A stretch of 64,000 bases of DNA from Gracilibacillus kekensis (GTDB lineage Bacteria > Bacillota > Bacilli > Bacillales > Amphibacillaceae): assembly GCF_900143085.1 (NCBI RefSeq), contig NZ_FRCZ01000009.1, positions 49,916 to 113,915 of the forward strand, written 5' to 3'. The number at the start of each line of letters is the position of its first letter. Positions within the stretch are counted from its first letter, which is position 1. A model generated the notes under the pieces. The model made no database searches and had not been told where the DNA came from. It worked only from the letters and a program-made list of their open reading frames with translations. Shown one piece after another: positions 19,501-27,791 of this stretch. Both the position numbers and the translations under genes were made by a program.

Positions 19501-20403
19501 TCTGTCATAATTTGCTAGTGGGCTTGAGCCTGGTGCTGGTTTTAACTGAATTACATTGGCACCCGCTGACAGTTCAACTCCAGAAATCTCTTCAAAATTC
19601 CAAATATTCCAGCCACCAGTTGGAGATCCATTGATGCCATAAGTCTGCTCCCCATTTACTGTAAGTGTCCCTGGCCTACTTGCACTAGCTAAACAGTATC
19701 TTAACCTAAGGGTATAGGTACCATCTTCCGGCACCACCACTTCGTTCCATTGTAAATAACCATTCGAATTTGCTGAAACCCCTACATAACCAGTCCCTGT
19801 AAAGCCCGGAGCATTAGCAGTGTTATTTCCGAAGGTATTATCTACATGTTCTGCCACAGCACCTGTTTCTGCTTCAAATATAGTACTATAACTCATAACT
19901 TCAAGATAATCAATTTCAGGACCTTCTTCACCTTCAGAAGATATCTTAATTTCATTATCCCCATCATGTAACGGTACTACTGCTGTGACTTCTTGCCAAT
20001 TTGGGGCAATATCCGCTCCGGTTTTTTCCCCTTTAAATGTTGTAATTAATTGACCGTTAACGGATAAGGAAAAAGGTCTAGGTGAAGGATTCTCTTCCGT
20101 TGAATTATGACTGTACTTAAATTTGAGGATGTAATTATTCGTTGAAGGTACGCTCACATTGGTCCACGTAATACTTGCTGAATTTGATTTAGCGCCAAGT
20201 TTTACTACCCCACTCCCTGAGTACCAAGATCCATCACTCACACCATAGGTTTCAATATCTGAACTCACTCTGATATTGTCTGGGTCCTCGGCTTCGTATA
20301 GGTTAATATTAGCAGCATACAATATACCGTTAAGTAGCCCAAATGTAGCAAAAACTCCGACGATTATCATTGTCATTACAACTAAACTTATAAATTTTTG
20401 CAA
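16576..20403 (-). CDS. Large secreted multidomain beta-helix polysaccharide-degrading protein
   Basis: 1275 residues. Signal peptide (1-31, ending LYAA). Two CBM6/CBM35-like modules follow (about 34-170, starting NLYEAEDPDN; about 174-310, starting TIFEAETGAV). A jelly-roll, LamG-like domain covers about 315-530. The beta-helix starts at YYVSPDGSDDNDGLSPDAPF (about 560-985) with rungs such as DYITIENNHVHSNS. A CBM9-like domain (about 1010-1190, GTPEIDGVIDSIWD) and a C-terminal FIMAH domain (LTEAQADVLIDIANKL) end the protein. It is exported and probably binds and cleaves an acidic polysaccharide at the cell surface. It shares entry motif and rung layout with the protein at 12149-13906. A strong cre site lies 124 nt upstream. 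No membrane anchor remains. Confidence 0.85.
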   Translation of the reverse strand: MQKFISLVVMTMIIVGVFATFGLLNGILYAANINLYEAEDPDNIRVSSDIETYGVSDGSWYSGSGVVKLGAKSNSASITWTNVSVPSTNNYILKFKYSHNSTEENPSPRPFSLSVNGQLITTFKGEKTGADIAPNWQEVTAVVPLHDGDNEIKISSEGEEGPEIDYLEVMSYSTIFEAETGAVAEHVDNTFGNNTANAPGFTGTGYVGVSANSNGYLQWNEVVVPEDGTYTLRLRYCLASASRPGTLTVNGEQTYGINGSPTGGWNIWNFEEISGVELSAGANVIQLKPAPGSSPLANYDRIEVYNDEAPHIGDQVFRTTTFETTDNDSTIAGTETGDVLVSPLLDGTRINNSSDTSVRIVEENDSRWAEVTVADSNPGIIGFPFHVSELTPPEMNSFTIEKTVMLKDKNAEYFFNLTNAEGSLKSPIYVISRDGHIYARSDDSASGAMAARAEWNVDEVIKIKTVFHIDTQSYEMFINDNQVVSNEPMQNASYMGGVKDFYLEVKEGPREESTILIDDVELSGSMATGSSAEVNPNPGKLYEEQPYIGEPMEYYVSPDGSDDNDGLSPDAPFKNIQHAADMTSPGDTVYVMPGTYSAQDNDDKFVDITRSGAYDPINEETHNITYTAYDLENKPKIFLPDDVKGVWDLVGVNANYIVIDGFEVEGNNNNITLTEAEANYDEKVLEGGADWSKYAMTNTNGISLDGHHIIVKNNHIHHVAGGGIGGGGDYITIENNHVHSNSWYTMYATSGISLINNVDFDNNTEDYKLVVKNNVVHNNETKVKWEKIEAYSDGNGIILDHSPDYDGRTLVVNNIVYENGGSGIHSYQAANVDVINNTLFNNSKSPHMNYANMFANASRNVNFLNNIVYEKEGKPVNDNINSINVNFANNLYYTGTDEDTGTVKVMGTNDRVFDPKFVSIEEGNYDFNLQESSPAIDYGTQTRAPELDFDGNQRPQGDNNKFDIGAYETPYTSDNPINDDVVVIPDPIDESEPIPDPDLDLDVIENMEAAKGTPEIDGVIDSIWDTTMSVETTKIYNTNLPSADATVRVLWDENNLYVLAEVNDSYLSNAATDSHNQDSIEFFLDQNNSKTSSYEEDDNQYRVSYAGLLSGTTDDYVAETSMVEGGYIVEAKLPLTSTTGEIGKTVGFDIQVNDTHDDSGTRHNTNKWSNLFEDSWKNTSKWGNLKMVEGEEEVSFANLSSLTEEYVLGNNGDKGKLKGILAKVNAAKKSDEKENIKARNNQLGAFINQVEAQTGKALTEAQADVLIDIANKLQE

Positions 20404-20526
20404 CTAACTCATCCTTCCGTTTTAATATAGTAATAAACCACGTGTCATAATTGCTATATGCAATTAAATGAATCTCAACATAATGCCCCTCCTTTTACTA
20501 TTTATAACTTACACTTCACATAATAT

Positions 20527-20540
20527 TGTAAGCGCTTTCT
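20527..20540. promoter_or_regulatory. cre site (CcpA), upstream of the large beta-helix gene
   Basis: TGTAAGCGCTTTCT matches the catabolite-responsive consensus TGWAANCGNTNWCA at 13 of 14 positions. It lies 124 nt upstream of the start of the 1275-residue secreted protein. In Bacillaceae, CcpA-HPr(Ser-P) binding here would repress the gene when glucose is available. Confidence 0.7.
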
Positions 20541-20683
20541 GATTTATAGTAAGCAATATAAATAATTCTGATATTTTATTAACTTTTTTATTTAATAATT
20601 CATTTAAAAAATTATTTATATCAAGTATGTAAGCTTTGTTAGCGAATAATGTGAAAAAGCGGAGATCAATGGAATTTAAATAA

Positions 20684-20714
20684 GATGACCCCTGTTCAAT
20701 ACAGGGATCACCTT
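20684..20714 (-). terminator. Probable terminator of the isomerase/Gfo-Idh operon
   Basis: GATGACCCCTG (20684-20694) and CAGGGATCACC (20702-20712 approx.) form an 11-bp stem with G-T pairs around a 7-nt loop. On the minus strand the stem is followed by TTATTTAAATT, a weak T-tract. It lies about 90 nt after the stop at 20805. Confidence 0.5.
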
Positions 20715-20804
20715 CAGAAAACAGCCTAGACTTTATTAGATTGTCCTTTTCCAAGAGTACACATTATTTCTTCAGCAGACTTTTTAGCGCTATCATTTCA
20801 CATC

Positions 20805-21875
20805 TTAAATAGTCCAGTCAATCTTAACTTCGTGCCCTGTTCTGGATGATTCGTAGATGGCATCTAAAATGAGATTATTTGTTAATCCGGTCATTGCGGA
20901 AGTAATTGGTTTTTTACCTTCTCGTATACATTCTATAAAATGCTTGCTCATGCCAACACGGTCTTCCTCCGCATTCTCAGGCTTAGGAATGTCAATGTCA
21001 ATTGATTGATCAAACCGCTCTGTCAATAATTTACCAGAGTCACCTTTAATAGATGCACCACCTTCAGAACCCATCAAATGGATGAACGGTGCATTGTCAC
21101 TGTTCATATGAACAGCCCAACTGACATCCAAAGATAATGTAGAGCCATCCTCCATTTTGATCAACGCTGTCGCAAGATCCTCTACGTCATAGTGCCCGTC
21201 CCAGTTTGGCGTTCCCCATGAACCGATCCCTCGTTTTTTCGGACCGAATTCATCGTATGTTGTTCCAAATACAGATACTGGCTTCGGATTGCCCATTAAC
21301 CAAAGCGTCAAATCAAGCATGTGAACTCCAATATCAATCAGCGGACCGCCACCAGCAACTTCTTTTTGTGTAAACCAGCTTCCCCAGCCTGGAATCCCCT
21401 TACGACGAAACCATCCTGTCTTAGCATTGTAAATATTTCCAAGTGCGCCATCCTCTATTTGCTTCTTAACGTGAAGAGAGTGCGCCATCCAGCGCATTTG
21501 ATGCGACACCATGACTATTTTTTCTGAATTATGCTGAGCGCGAACAATCTCTTTAGCATCATCACCACTAATTGCCATCGGTTTTTCCACTAAAACATGC
21601 TTGCCGGCCCGTAATGCTTCAATCACAAGAGGTGCGTGATATTTATTTGGTACACCAATAATAACAGCGTCTAAATTATCATCCTGGATCAACTCTTCCG
21701 CGCTTGGTAAAACTCGATTGATTCCAAGTTCTTGTGCACGCTTCTTGGCAAGCGGAAGATTAACATCAGTTACAGCCTCAATGCTCACATCCTCTTTCAA
21801 TTGATCAAACGTGTTCATATGTACGTTACCAATCGAGCCGGTACCGATAATTCCTAAACGAATTTTCTCAGTCAT
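20805..21875 (-). CDS. Gfo/Idh/MocA family oxidoreductase
   Basis: 356 residues. N-terminal Rossmann fold with the dinucleotide loop IGTGSIGNVHMNTF, then the family hallmark VLVEKPMA (lysine of the EKP motif), and a C-terminal alpha/beta domain with GGPLIDIGVHMLDLTLWLMG, where the aspartate and histidine are the usual catalytic pair. Such enzymes oxidise or reduce sugars, inositols or sugar derivatives using NAD(P). It follows the TIM-barrel isomerase gene with no gap (TAAATG), so both are made from one transcript and probably act on the same sugar. Substrate not deducible. Confidence 0.88.
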   Translation of the reverse strand: MTEKIRLGIIGTGSIGNVHMNTFDQLKEDVSIEAVTDVNLPLAKKRAQELGINRVLPSAEELIQDDNLDAVIIGVPNKYHAPLVIEALRAGKHVLVEKPMAISGDDAKEIVRAQHNSEKIVMVSHQMRWMAHSLHVKKQIEDGALGNIYNAKTGWFRRKGIPGWGSWFTQKEVAGGGPLIDIGVHMLDLTLWLMGNPKPVSVFGTTYDEFGPKKRGIGSWGTPNWDGHYDVEDLATALIKMEDGSTLSLDVSWAVHMNSDNAPFIHLMGSEGGASIKGDSGKLLTERFDQSIDIDIPKPENAEEDRVGMSKHFIECIREGKKPITSAMTGLTNNLILDAIYESSRTGHEVKIDWTI

Positions 21876-22706
21876 TTACAAAACTCCTCCATTACCTTCA
21901 GAATTTAATTCTGCCCAAATTGCTTTGACTCGACGTAGACTTTCTTTAACATCCTCGGCTGGATCATGATGGTGCGGTTCATGCTCAATTGTGACAGGAC
22001 CTTCGTAACCCAGTTCTTTCAGAGCGGCAAGTACGCCTTTAATATCAACAATCCCATCACCCAATGTACAAGAATCATGTCCACCAACCGCTTTAACATC
22101 TTTAAGATGAACGTGAAGCAAATAATCTTTCAATTCGTGAATGGCTTTTACAACATTATAACCGTGTGTCGCAAACCAGCCGGTATCAATAGCTGAGCCT
22201 ACCCATGGGGTGAACGAATCAATTTTATCAATCACATCTTGCGGTGTTTTCTCTGCTGGATGATTTTCTAAGCCAAAATAAATGTTATATTGCTCTGCGA
22301 GTTCCTTAACAATTGGCCCGTTATCAGGATGGAAGCCTTGCGCAAGTAATGGTGTTTCGATCATTTTCGACGTTTCGAAAATCTTTGTCGCCTCTCCTCG
22401 TGTTACACCTGGTGCTCCAAACCCCGCCGTATAAGATATGACCTCCACTTCATATTTTTTTAAAATCTCTAAAGCTGTTTTGATCATTTCTGGTGTTGCA
22501 CGTACTGGATCTAGGTGCGCGACCCATAATTCAATCGCATCGAATCCGGATTCTTTGATAAGCGCTATTAACTCCTCAAATTTACTAGCAAAATTTGGCC
22601 CATGAAATGCCTCTACTGTTGCCTGGTGGCATTTGCCCCAATCATCACTGTTTGTATAATTGAGTTCTCGTGCTACAAAGTTTGCTGTCATAAAAGCCCA
22701 TTTCAT
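21876..22706 (-). CDS. Sugar phosphate isomerase/epimerase, AP-endonuclease-2-like TIM barrel
   Basis: 276 residues, standard for the family. Visible metal-site and barrel motifs are FDAIELWVAHLD, YFGLENHPAEKTPQD, SAIDTGWFATHGYN, LLHVHLKDVKAVGGHDSC and GPVTIEHEPHHHDP. These fit xylose-isomerase-like sugar isomerases and inosose dehydratase relatives (IolE/IolH type). It is the first gene of an operon with the following Gfo/Idh oxidoreductase, a pairing common for inositol- or keto-sugar pathways. GGGAGGTATTAG upstream gives the start. It is divergent from an AraC-type regulator which probably controls it. Confidence 0.87.
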   Translation of the reverse strand: MKWAFMTANFVARELNYTNSDDWGKCHQATVEAFHGPNFASKFEELIALIKESGFDAIELWVAHLDPVRATPEMIKTALEILKKYEVEVISYTAGFGAPGVTRGEATKIFETSKMIETPLLAQGFHPDNGPIVKELAEQYNIYFGLENHPAEKTPQDVIDKIDSFTPWVGSAIDTGWFATHGYNVVKAIHELKDYLLHVHLKDVKAVGGHDSCTLGDGIVDIKGVLAALKELGYEGPVTIEHEPHHHDPAEDVKESLRRVKAIWAELNSEGNGGVL

Positions 22707-22861
22707 ATTCTAATACCTCCCATTTTTTGAAACAAATAGTAAACATTAACTCTAAAAAAACTAGATTGTTTCATGGCTCTATGATACGATGAATTCAACA
22801 AAAATGCGTGTCAGTTTTTCAGCTTTTTATCCCATTTTTTCGGTCGAGGTGTAATATCGCA

Positions 22862-23740
22862 ATGACTATTTTTCCAAAGTATTTATCTGAATTTCCAAAT
22901 CAGCAGAGCTCATTTCCATTCCATCTCTCAATTCATGAAATCCAATCATATTTCCCATCACACCGGCATGATTTCCTTGAATTTTCATTTGTTATTGAAG
23001 GACGCGGAACAGAAACTATAAATGGAAAAAAGCATGATATGAAGCCCGGAACGTTCACGCTTATCCTGCCTTACCAGATTCATGAAATTCATGCCGAACC
23101 AGATCAGCCCCTCAAGCTGTATAATTGTATTTTCGGGATGGATCTCCTCTTTGAATCAAATGTAAAAAACTTCGCACTCAATGGACTATTGTTTGATTAC
23201 TCTGATGAGAGAGCACTGGTACCATTTGTACAACTTGATGGCGAGCTATTGAGAGGGATTAATATAATTCTTGAGGAAATGCTCGCTGAATATCATGGTG
23301 AAAAGCCGTGGAAGGAAATTATGATTAAGTTGAAATTGCTGGAAATACTGGTTATCTTTGAAAGAACCCGTCAGCATTCCGTCTCTGTTTTTGATCGTAA
23401 CGAAGGGGCTGTTAAGAAAAATACGATCTGGCCGATTGTCCATTACGTCCATACCCATTATCAAGAAAATATTACATTAACAGAAATTGCAAGGCAATTT
23501 TTCGTGAGTGCTCCTTACCTCAGTGAGCTTTTCAAGCAGCAAATTGGGCAGAATTTCATTGCCTTTTTGCACGAGGTGCGGATCAGACATGCTTGCAGTC
23601 TACTAAATTCAACCGACCTGTCAATCGCAAATATTGCAATGGAAGTCGGCTACAGCTCATTCAAAACATTCTCACGAGTTTTCCGAGAATTCAAGAAAAT
23701 GACACCAACAGAGTATCGTAGAATTTATAAAGAAAATTAA
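22862..23740 (+). CDS. AraC-family transcriptional regulator
   Basis: 292 residues from the ATG at 22862 (GAGGTG at 22845-22850); an upstream GTG at 22808 would add 18 residues but lacks a good ribosome binding site. A cupin sensor domain lies at the N-terminus (HRHDFLEFSFVIEGRGTETI) and two AraC helix-turn-helix motifs at the C-terminus (ITLTEIARQFFVSAPYLSEL and LSIANIAMEVGYSSFKTFSR). It is divergent from the isomerase-Gfo/Idh operon, with a shared 155-nt control region, and is the likely regulator of that operon by a sugar ligand. Confidence 0.88.
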   Translation: MTIFPKYLSEFPNQQSSFPFHLSIHEIQSYFPSHRHDFLEFSFVIEGRGTETINGKKHDMKPGTFTLILPYQIHEIHAEPDQPLKLYNCIFGMDLLFESNVKNFALNGLLFDYSDERALVPFVQLDGELLRGINIILEEMLAEYHGEKPWKEIMIKLKLLEILVIFERTRQHSVSVFDRNEGAVKKNTIWPIVHYVHTHYQENITLTEIARQFFVSAPYLSELFKQQIGQNFIAFLHEVRIRHACSLLNSTDLSIANIAMEVGYSSFKTFSRVFREFKKMTPTEYRRIYKEN

Positions 23741-23860
23741 TACTATCTTTTATACGCTCAGCATGAATAGCCAAGAAAGAGAATCATCAAGAAAATTCAT
23801 ATTTTCGATTTTTTTTAGAAGCTACAAGGCCAATAAAGACATAATTAATGTTTCTTACAA

Positions 23861-23894
23861 AAAACTCTCGACAAATTTCATAACGTCGAGAGTT
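23861..23894 (-). terminator. Terminator, probably bidirectional
   Basis: AACTCTCGAC (23863-23872) pairs perfectly with GTCGAGAGTT (23885-23894). On the minus strand a T-run follows, so it ends the Gfo/Idh gene at 24103; it may also stop the AraC gene from the left. The rest of 23741-24102 shows nothing recognisable. Confidence 0.72.
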
Positions 23895-24102
23895 TCTGGT
23901 TCAATCTATTAAAATTGTGCAATTCCTCTAGACATACAAAAAGGAAAATACTTCTTTATTTCATCATCTTATAAATATAGTAGTAGCCGAAATCAATCAA
24001 GTAATAAACTACAAAGACTTAAAAAGCAATTATAGTAAATAGAGTAATTTTGGCCGGACAATTCTTACTTTAATTAGTTGATAGCATTTTACCTACTACG
24101 TA

Positions 24103-25359
24103 CTAATTTACTGGATCCGCACGAAACAACTCTGGATCTAACACTTTCCAATTAGCAGGAGGGCTTCCGAAATCTGGAACATCCATCATTTCTCCATCTC
24201 GTAATGCAGAATCATGCGCAATAAGACCTGGCACTAAATAGTCTGCAGCTCTCCAAACATGATTAGGAGGAAGATCCCCTGTGTGCAATGATTTCATGAA
24301 ATCATCAATTAAGAACTGATGTGACCCTAAGTGTCCGTTAGGTTTGCCAGTATAACTCAAAGGTAATCGGTCTTCATTATGTATCTTTGCTAATGAAGTT
24401 TTAAAGTCGTTTTGTAGTACTTGATGCAGCTGTTGTCCATCCGATTTATTTTCTAGATGAATATAAGCATCTTGACAGCTTAACTGGTCTGTTAAATCTA
24501 TGACTTCTCCCCACTTTAGGGAGCTCCAAGATGAGCCATTTGCATGTTCCTCATAACTACCTTTTGTTCCGAACATACTCATATAAACACTATTTTGTCC
24601 TCCCCATCCAACTCTACGGAATTCATTTAGTCGAGCCATTCCACCATCGGATGTACGAATCATTGCTGTTTCATTACTAAATCGATTGTTCCATAAGTTA
24701 GCTCCTTCACGGAAAATACCATCTTCATGTTTATCGACATAACCAAGACATGACACTTTAGTAGCTTTTGCTCCAGTAACAGAGAGAATCATACTTACTG
24801 TATGAGTTGGATAGTACATAGGCGGTATGCCAGCTACTTTTTTCCAATCAGATCCTCCTGAATATTGATATGCTTCATAAAATCCATGTGACATATCATG
24901 TAGATATTGAGCATCCCCATGAACGAAATCACCAAATTCCCCTGTTTTAAATTGATCTCTACAATAGACGGTACAAGGGTAATAATAGCTTGTTTCCCCT
25001 GTCATGTAGATGAGGCCAGTTCGTTCTACTTCTTCGATAATCTCTCTTATTTCTTCCAAGCTTTGAGCAGTTGGCACTGCCGAGTATACATGCTTGCCCG
25101 CTTGCAGTGCCTGGATAGTTTGTGGTCCGTGTAAATGCCTTTGTGTGAATAATGCGACAGCATCAACATCACTTTTTAAAACTTCTTCTAGTGAGGAAAA
25201 CGTTCTCTTAATACTAAATGCTTTAGCAAATTTATCACGACGCTCTTTTTTTACCTCTGCTAAGACTACTTCCTCTACATAAGGATGTGACTTAAACAAA
25301 GGAATAAAGCATTGTGAAAATTGCCCTGCCCCGACCACCGCTATTTTAAATTTCTTCAT
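24103..25359 (-). CDS. Gfo/Idh/MocA family oxidoreductase
   Basis: 418 residues, longer than the usual 330-380. The Rossmann loop is VVGAGQFSQCFIPLF. The EKP lysine motif is altered to SAVPTAQS, so the usual catalytic lysine is missing at that place; GDAQYLHDMSHGFYEAYQYS and YYPTHTVSMILSVTG fill the C-terminal domain. It resembles the 379-residue paralogue at 27792-28931, which carries CTVPMATT at the same spot, and the two form a subgroup. NAD(P)-dependent action on a sugar derivative is expected from the family, but the changed motif makes the chemistry less certain. It is divergent from an AraC regulator. Confidence 0.82.
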   Translation of the reverse strand: MKKFKIAVVGAGQFSQCFIPLFKSHPYVEEVVLAEVKKERRDKFAKAFSIKRTFSSLEEVLKSDVDAVALFTQRHLHGPQTIQALQAGKHVYSAVPTAQSLEEIREIIEEVERTGLIYMTGETSYYYPCTVYCRDQFKTGEFGDFVHGDAQYLHDMSHGFYEAYQYSGGSDWKKVAGIPPMYYPTHTVSMILSVTGAKATKVSCLGYVDKHEDGIFREGANLWNNRFSNETAMIRTSDGGMARLNEFRRVGWGGQNSVYMSMFGTKGSYEEHANGSSWSSLKWGEVIDLTDQLSCQDAYIHLENKSDGQQLHQVLQNDFKTSLAKIHNEDRLPLSYTGKPNGHLGSHQFLIDDFMKSLHTGDLPPNHVWRAADYLVPGLIAHDSALRDGEMMDVPDFGSPPANWKVLDPELFRADPVN

Positions 25360-25615
25360 TAATAACCCTCCTGAATAACTTTAGTAGATTTGAAAATTTA
25401 AGTAGAAGAGTTCCAAAAAAACTTTATTAAAATAAGGAATTAATATTAAGTTTTTCTACTTCTCATTTCGTTTTCAGAACTCATCGTGATTACCCTCATT
25501 CTACAAAAAAAGAAATACGTTGTATTTAGATTCAATGTATAAATATGTGTCCATTAACACTTTTTTTGATAAAATAAGTTTAGACAATAGTTATACGAAG
25601 GAGGCTTAAGGGGAA

Positions 25616-26503
25616 ATGGTCCGTGACCTTGTTATGCTTGACCCTAGTGAAACTTTACAATATCTCCCTAATTATCATTATCCACCATATATTACCTTAG
25701 CTCATTTGTTTCACGCTCCTGATCCATGGGTAAAAGAGTTTGGAATTCATAAACAATACCAAATTCAGTACGTGCTTAACGGGGTAGCTGAGTATTCGTT
25801 TGAAAACAAAACCTATATCACCCGCAAAGGGGATATCACATTTCACCGCCCTGGTGAACTCCATGAAGTTCGAACAACCGTTGGAGAACAGTATAGTTGT
25901 ATCTCATTAGTTTTTCATTTTGGTGATGCACATTTTCCTGCTAACGAACTTTTTTCTGAATTACATGACCTTGGTAACTATTATGATCATCCTATAGGAG
26001 AAAAGCTTCAAAACATCGTTACCCTATATCATCAACCTGGTTTGCTCTCTCAAATGGAGTGTCAGCAATTACTTCTCCAAGTGCTTGCTGATTTAGTAAA
26101 CGAAAAATCAACAACTAAGAACCTCACCCGCGTTCAAGAAAAGAACTCAATTAAATTAATAAAAATTAAAAATTATATTATCGATAATTTCAATGAAAAT
26201 ATTCAGATTAAAGATTTGGAGCACCTATCTGGTTTAAGTAAAAACTATTTAACAATTTTATTTAAAAAGGAATATAATATTTCTCCTATGCAGTATTTAA
26301 CATGGCTTCGAGTTCAAAGGGCTAAAGATCTTGCAATTAACACTAATCTATCTATTAGTGAAATTGCACACGAAGTCGGCTATGCGGATGTTCATACCTT
26401 CGGTAAGATGTTTAAGAAGAAAGAAGGCTGCAGTTTATCAGAATATGTTTCATCCTTTTATTTAACAAATCGTAACAGGTTAATTCATCCAAGACAAAGT
26501 TGA
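25616..26503 (+). CDS. AraC-family transcriptional regulator with cupin sensor domain
   Basis: 295 residues. An N-terminal cupin (QYQIQYVLNGVAEYSFENKT, then GDITFHRPGELHEV) senses a ligand; C-terminal helix-turn-helix motifs are IQIKDLEHLSGLSKNYLTIL and LSISEIAHEVGYADVHTFGK. GAAGGAGG lies 11 nt or so before the ATG. It is divergent from the Gfo/Idh gene at 24103-25359 across a 256-nt control region and probably regulates it. A very stable hairpin follows. Confidence 0.88.
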   Translation: MVRDLVMLDPSETLQYLPNYHYPPYITLAHLFHAPDPWVKEFGIHKQYQIQYVLNGVAEYSFENKTYITRKGDITFHRPGELHEVRTTVGEQYSCISLVFHFGDAHFPANELFSELHDLGNYYDHPIGEKLQNIVTLYHQPGLLSQMECQQLLLQVLADLVNEKSTTKNLTRVQEKNSIKLIKIKNYIIDNFNENIQIKDLEHLSGLSKNYLTILFKKEYNISPMQYLTWLRVQRAKDLAINTNLSISEIAHEVGYADVHTFGKMFKKKEGCSLSEYVSSFYLTNRNRLIHPRQS

Positions 26504-26578
26504 GTAACTCACAAGTGAATGGAACCCAGAATAGTACTTTTTTGCTTGTAAAATAGAAATAGAGAACCTAAAGATGGA

Positions 26579-26620
26579 AAGGGTGTCACTTCCCAACTTC
26601 GGTTGGGAAGTGACACCCTT
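26579..26620. terminator. Very strong bidirectional terminator with UUCG loop
   Basis: GGGTGTCACTTCCCAAC (26581-26597) pairs perfectly with GTTGGGAAGTGACACCC (26602-26618) around the extra-stable tetraloop TTCG. Flanking A and T bases extend the stem. It separates the convergent AraC gene and the 2-hydroxyacid dehydrogenase gene and can serve both. Confidence 0.88.
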
Positions 26621-26659
26621 ATTTTCTAAGATTTACTGGTTTTGTCCCAGTCTCCTCAT

Positions 26660-27628
26660 TTAATTAAGTTCTTTTATTACTGCATCAGGTGTGTCCCCTC
26701 TTAATGCCTGGAGCATATTTTTGGCGGCAAATAATTTCATTTCTTCCCTTGTCTCAGCAGTTGCAGACCCGATATGAGGTAATGTAACCACATTTTCCAT
26801 CTTTAATAATGGATTATTAAGTTGAATTGGTTCTTGCTTAAATACATCTAATCCTGCCCCCTGGATCAACTGATTTTCGAGTGCGTTAATTAAACCGGCT
26901 TCATCCACAACAGCACCTCGTGAAGCGTTAATAAAAAAGCTTGTCCGCTTCATTTTTCGAAAGGCTTCATAGTCGATAAGGTGATAGGTTTGTTCCGTTA
27001 GAGGTGTCATCAATAGAATAAAATCAGAAGTCTTTAGTAGCTCATCCATCTGTTCATAATGTGCACCTAGCTCACTTTCTATCTTATGATTACGACTTCT
27101 GTTGTAGTAGCATACATCCATTTGGAAGCCTACCTTAGCTCTTCTTGCCACTTTTTCGCCGATTCTTCCCATACCGATAATACCAAGCTTTTTATGATGT
27201 ACATTGTGTCCAAACAATGAAATGTCAACAGATTTGGACCATTTTCCATTTCTTACATATTGATGTAGTTCTGGTATCCTTCTAGCTGTTGCAAGAATTA
27301 AGCCAAATATTAAATCAGCTACTGTTTCATCTAACACGTATGGAGTATGTGTTGCTATTATTTTTGATCTTTTTATTGCCTCAATATCAAAATTGTCATA
27401 TCCAACAGAAATATTGCTAACAACCTCTAATTGTGATGCAGCTTGTAGAAATTCCTGATCAATATTATCTTTGAATGTAATCAGCCCATGAAATGACGGG
27501 ATTTTCTGTAACAATAAACCTTTGGGGATTTTTTCCGGGTGACTCCATCTTTCTAATTCTACTTCAGCTTCTAAATAATCTACTACTGATTTCGGGATTG
27601 GTTCTGTTACTAATACTCTTTTCTTCAT
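26660..27628 (-). CDS. D-isomer-specific 2-hydroxyacid dehydrogenase
   Basis: 322 residues. The NAD-binding loop is LGIIGMGRIGEKVA, and the catalytic triad of the family is complete: arginine in INASRGAVVDE, glutamate in DVFKQEP, histidine in LPHIGSATAE. Best described as a glyoxylate/hydroxypyruvate or 2-ketogluconate reductase of the YvcT/GhrB type. It would reduce 2-keto acids arising from sugar-acid breakdown, fitting both the glycolate genes at the window start and the uronate-type degradation here. It is downstream of the Gfo/Idh gene on the same strand with a 163-nt gap, so co-transcription is possible. Confidence 0.88.
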   Translation of the reverse strand: MKKRVLVTEPIPKSVVDYLEAEVELERWSHPEKIPKGLLLQKIPSFHGLITFKDNIDQEFLQAASQLEVVSNISVGYDNFDIEAIKRSKIIATHTPYVLDETVADLIFGLILATARRIPELHQYVRNGKWSKSVDISLFGHNVHHKKLGIIGMGRIGEKVARRAKVGFQMDVCYYNRSRNHKIESELGAHYEQMDELLKTSDFILLMTPLTEQTYHLIDYEAFRKMKRTSFFINASRGAVVDEAGLINALENQLIQGAGLDVFKQEPIQLNNPLLKMENVVTLPHIGSATAETREEMKLFAAKNMLQALRGDTPDAVIKELN

Positions 27629-27791
27629 CTACTCACTCCATTTCAATTGTAGCTTTTGATTGTTGTATTTAAAACCTCATTCATTTATATTTCAGACCTT
27701 ATATTCATATATAATTCAAGCTGTTTCTTCGATTGATTAATCTGAAACCTTAATAATCGGACAATTCAATTTTTCCATCCATTTATTAGAA

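Larger units (their letters stand above)
20404..20804. other. Intergenic region upstream of the large beta-helix gene
   Basis: Holds the promoter region and cre site of the minus-strand beta-helix gene and a terminator hairpin of the upstream Gfo/Idh gene. An open frame at 20509-20754 (minus) has no ribosome binding site, spans the hairpin and cre site, and is not believed to be a gene. Minus-strand bases 20750-20800 read NDSAKKSAEEIMCTLGKG before a stop and could be the tail of a lost gene. Confidence 0.45.

Noticed and set aside
20509..20754. 81-codon minus-strand open frame
   Set aside because: It spans a terminator hairpin and the cre site of the next gene and has no ribosome binding site.
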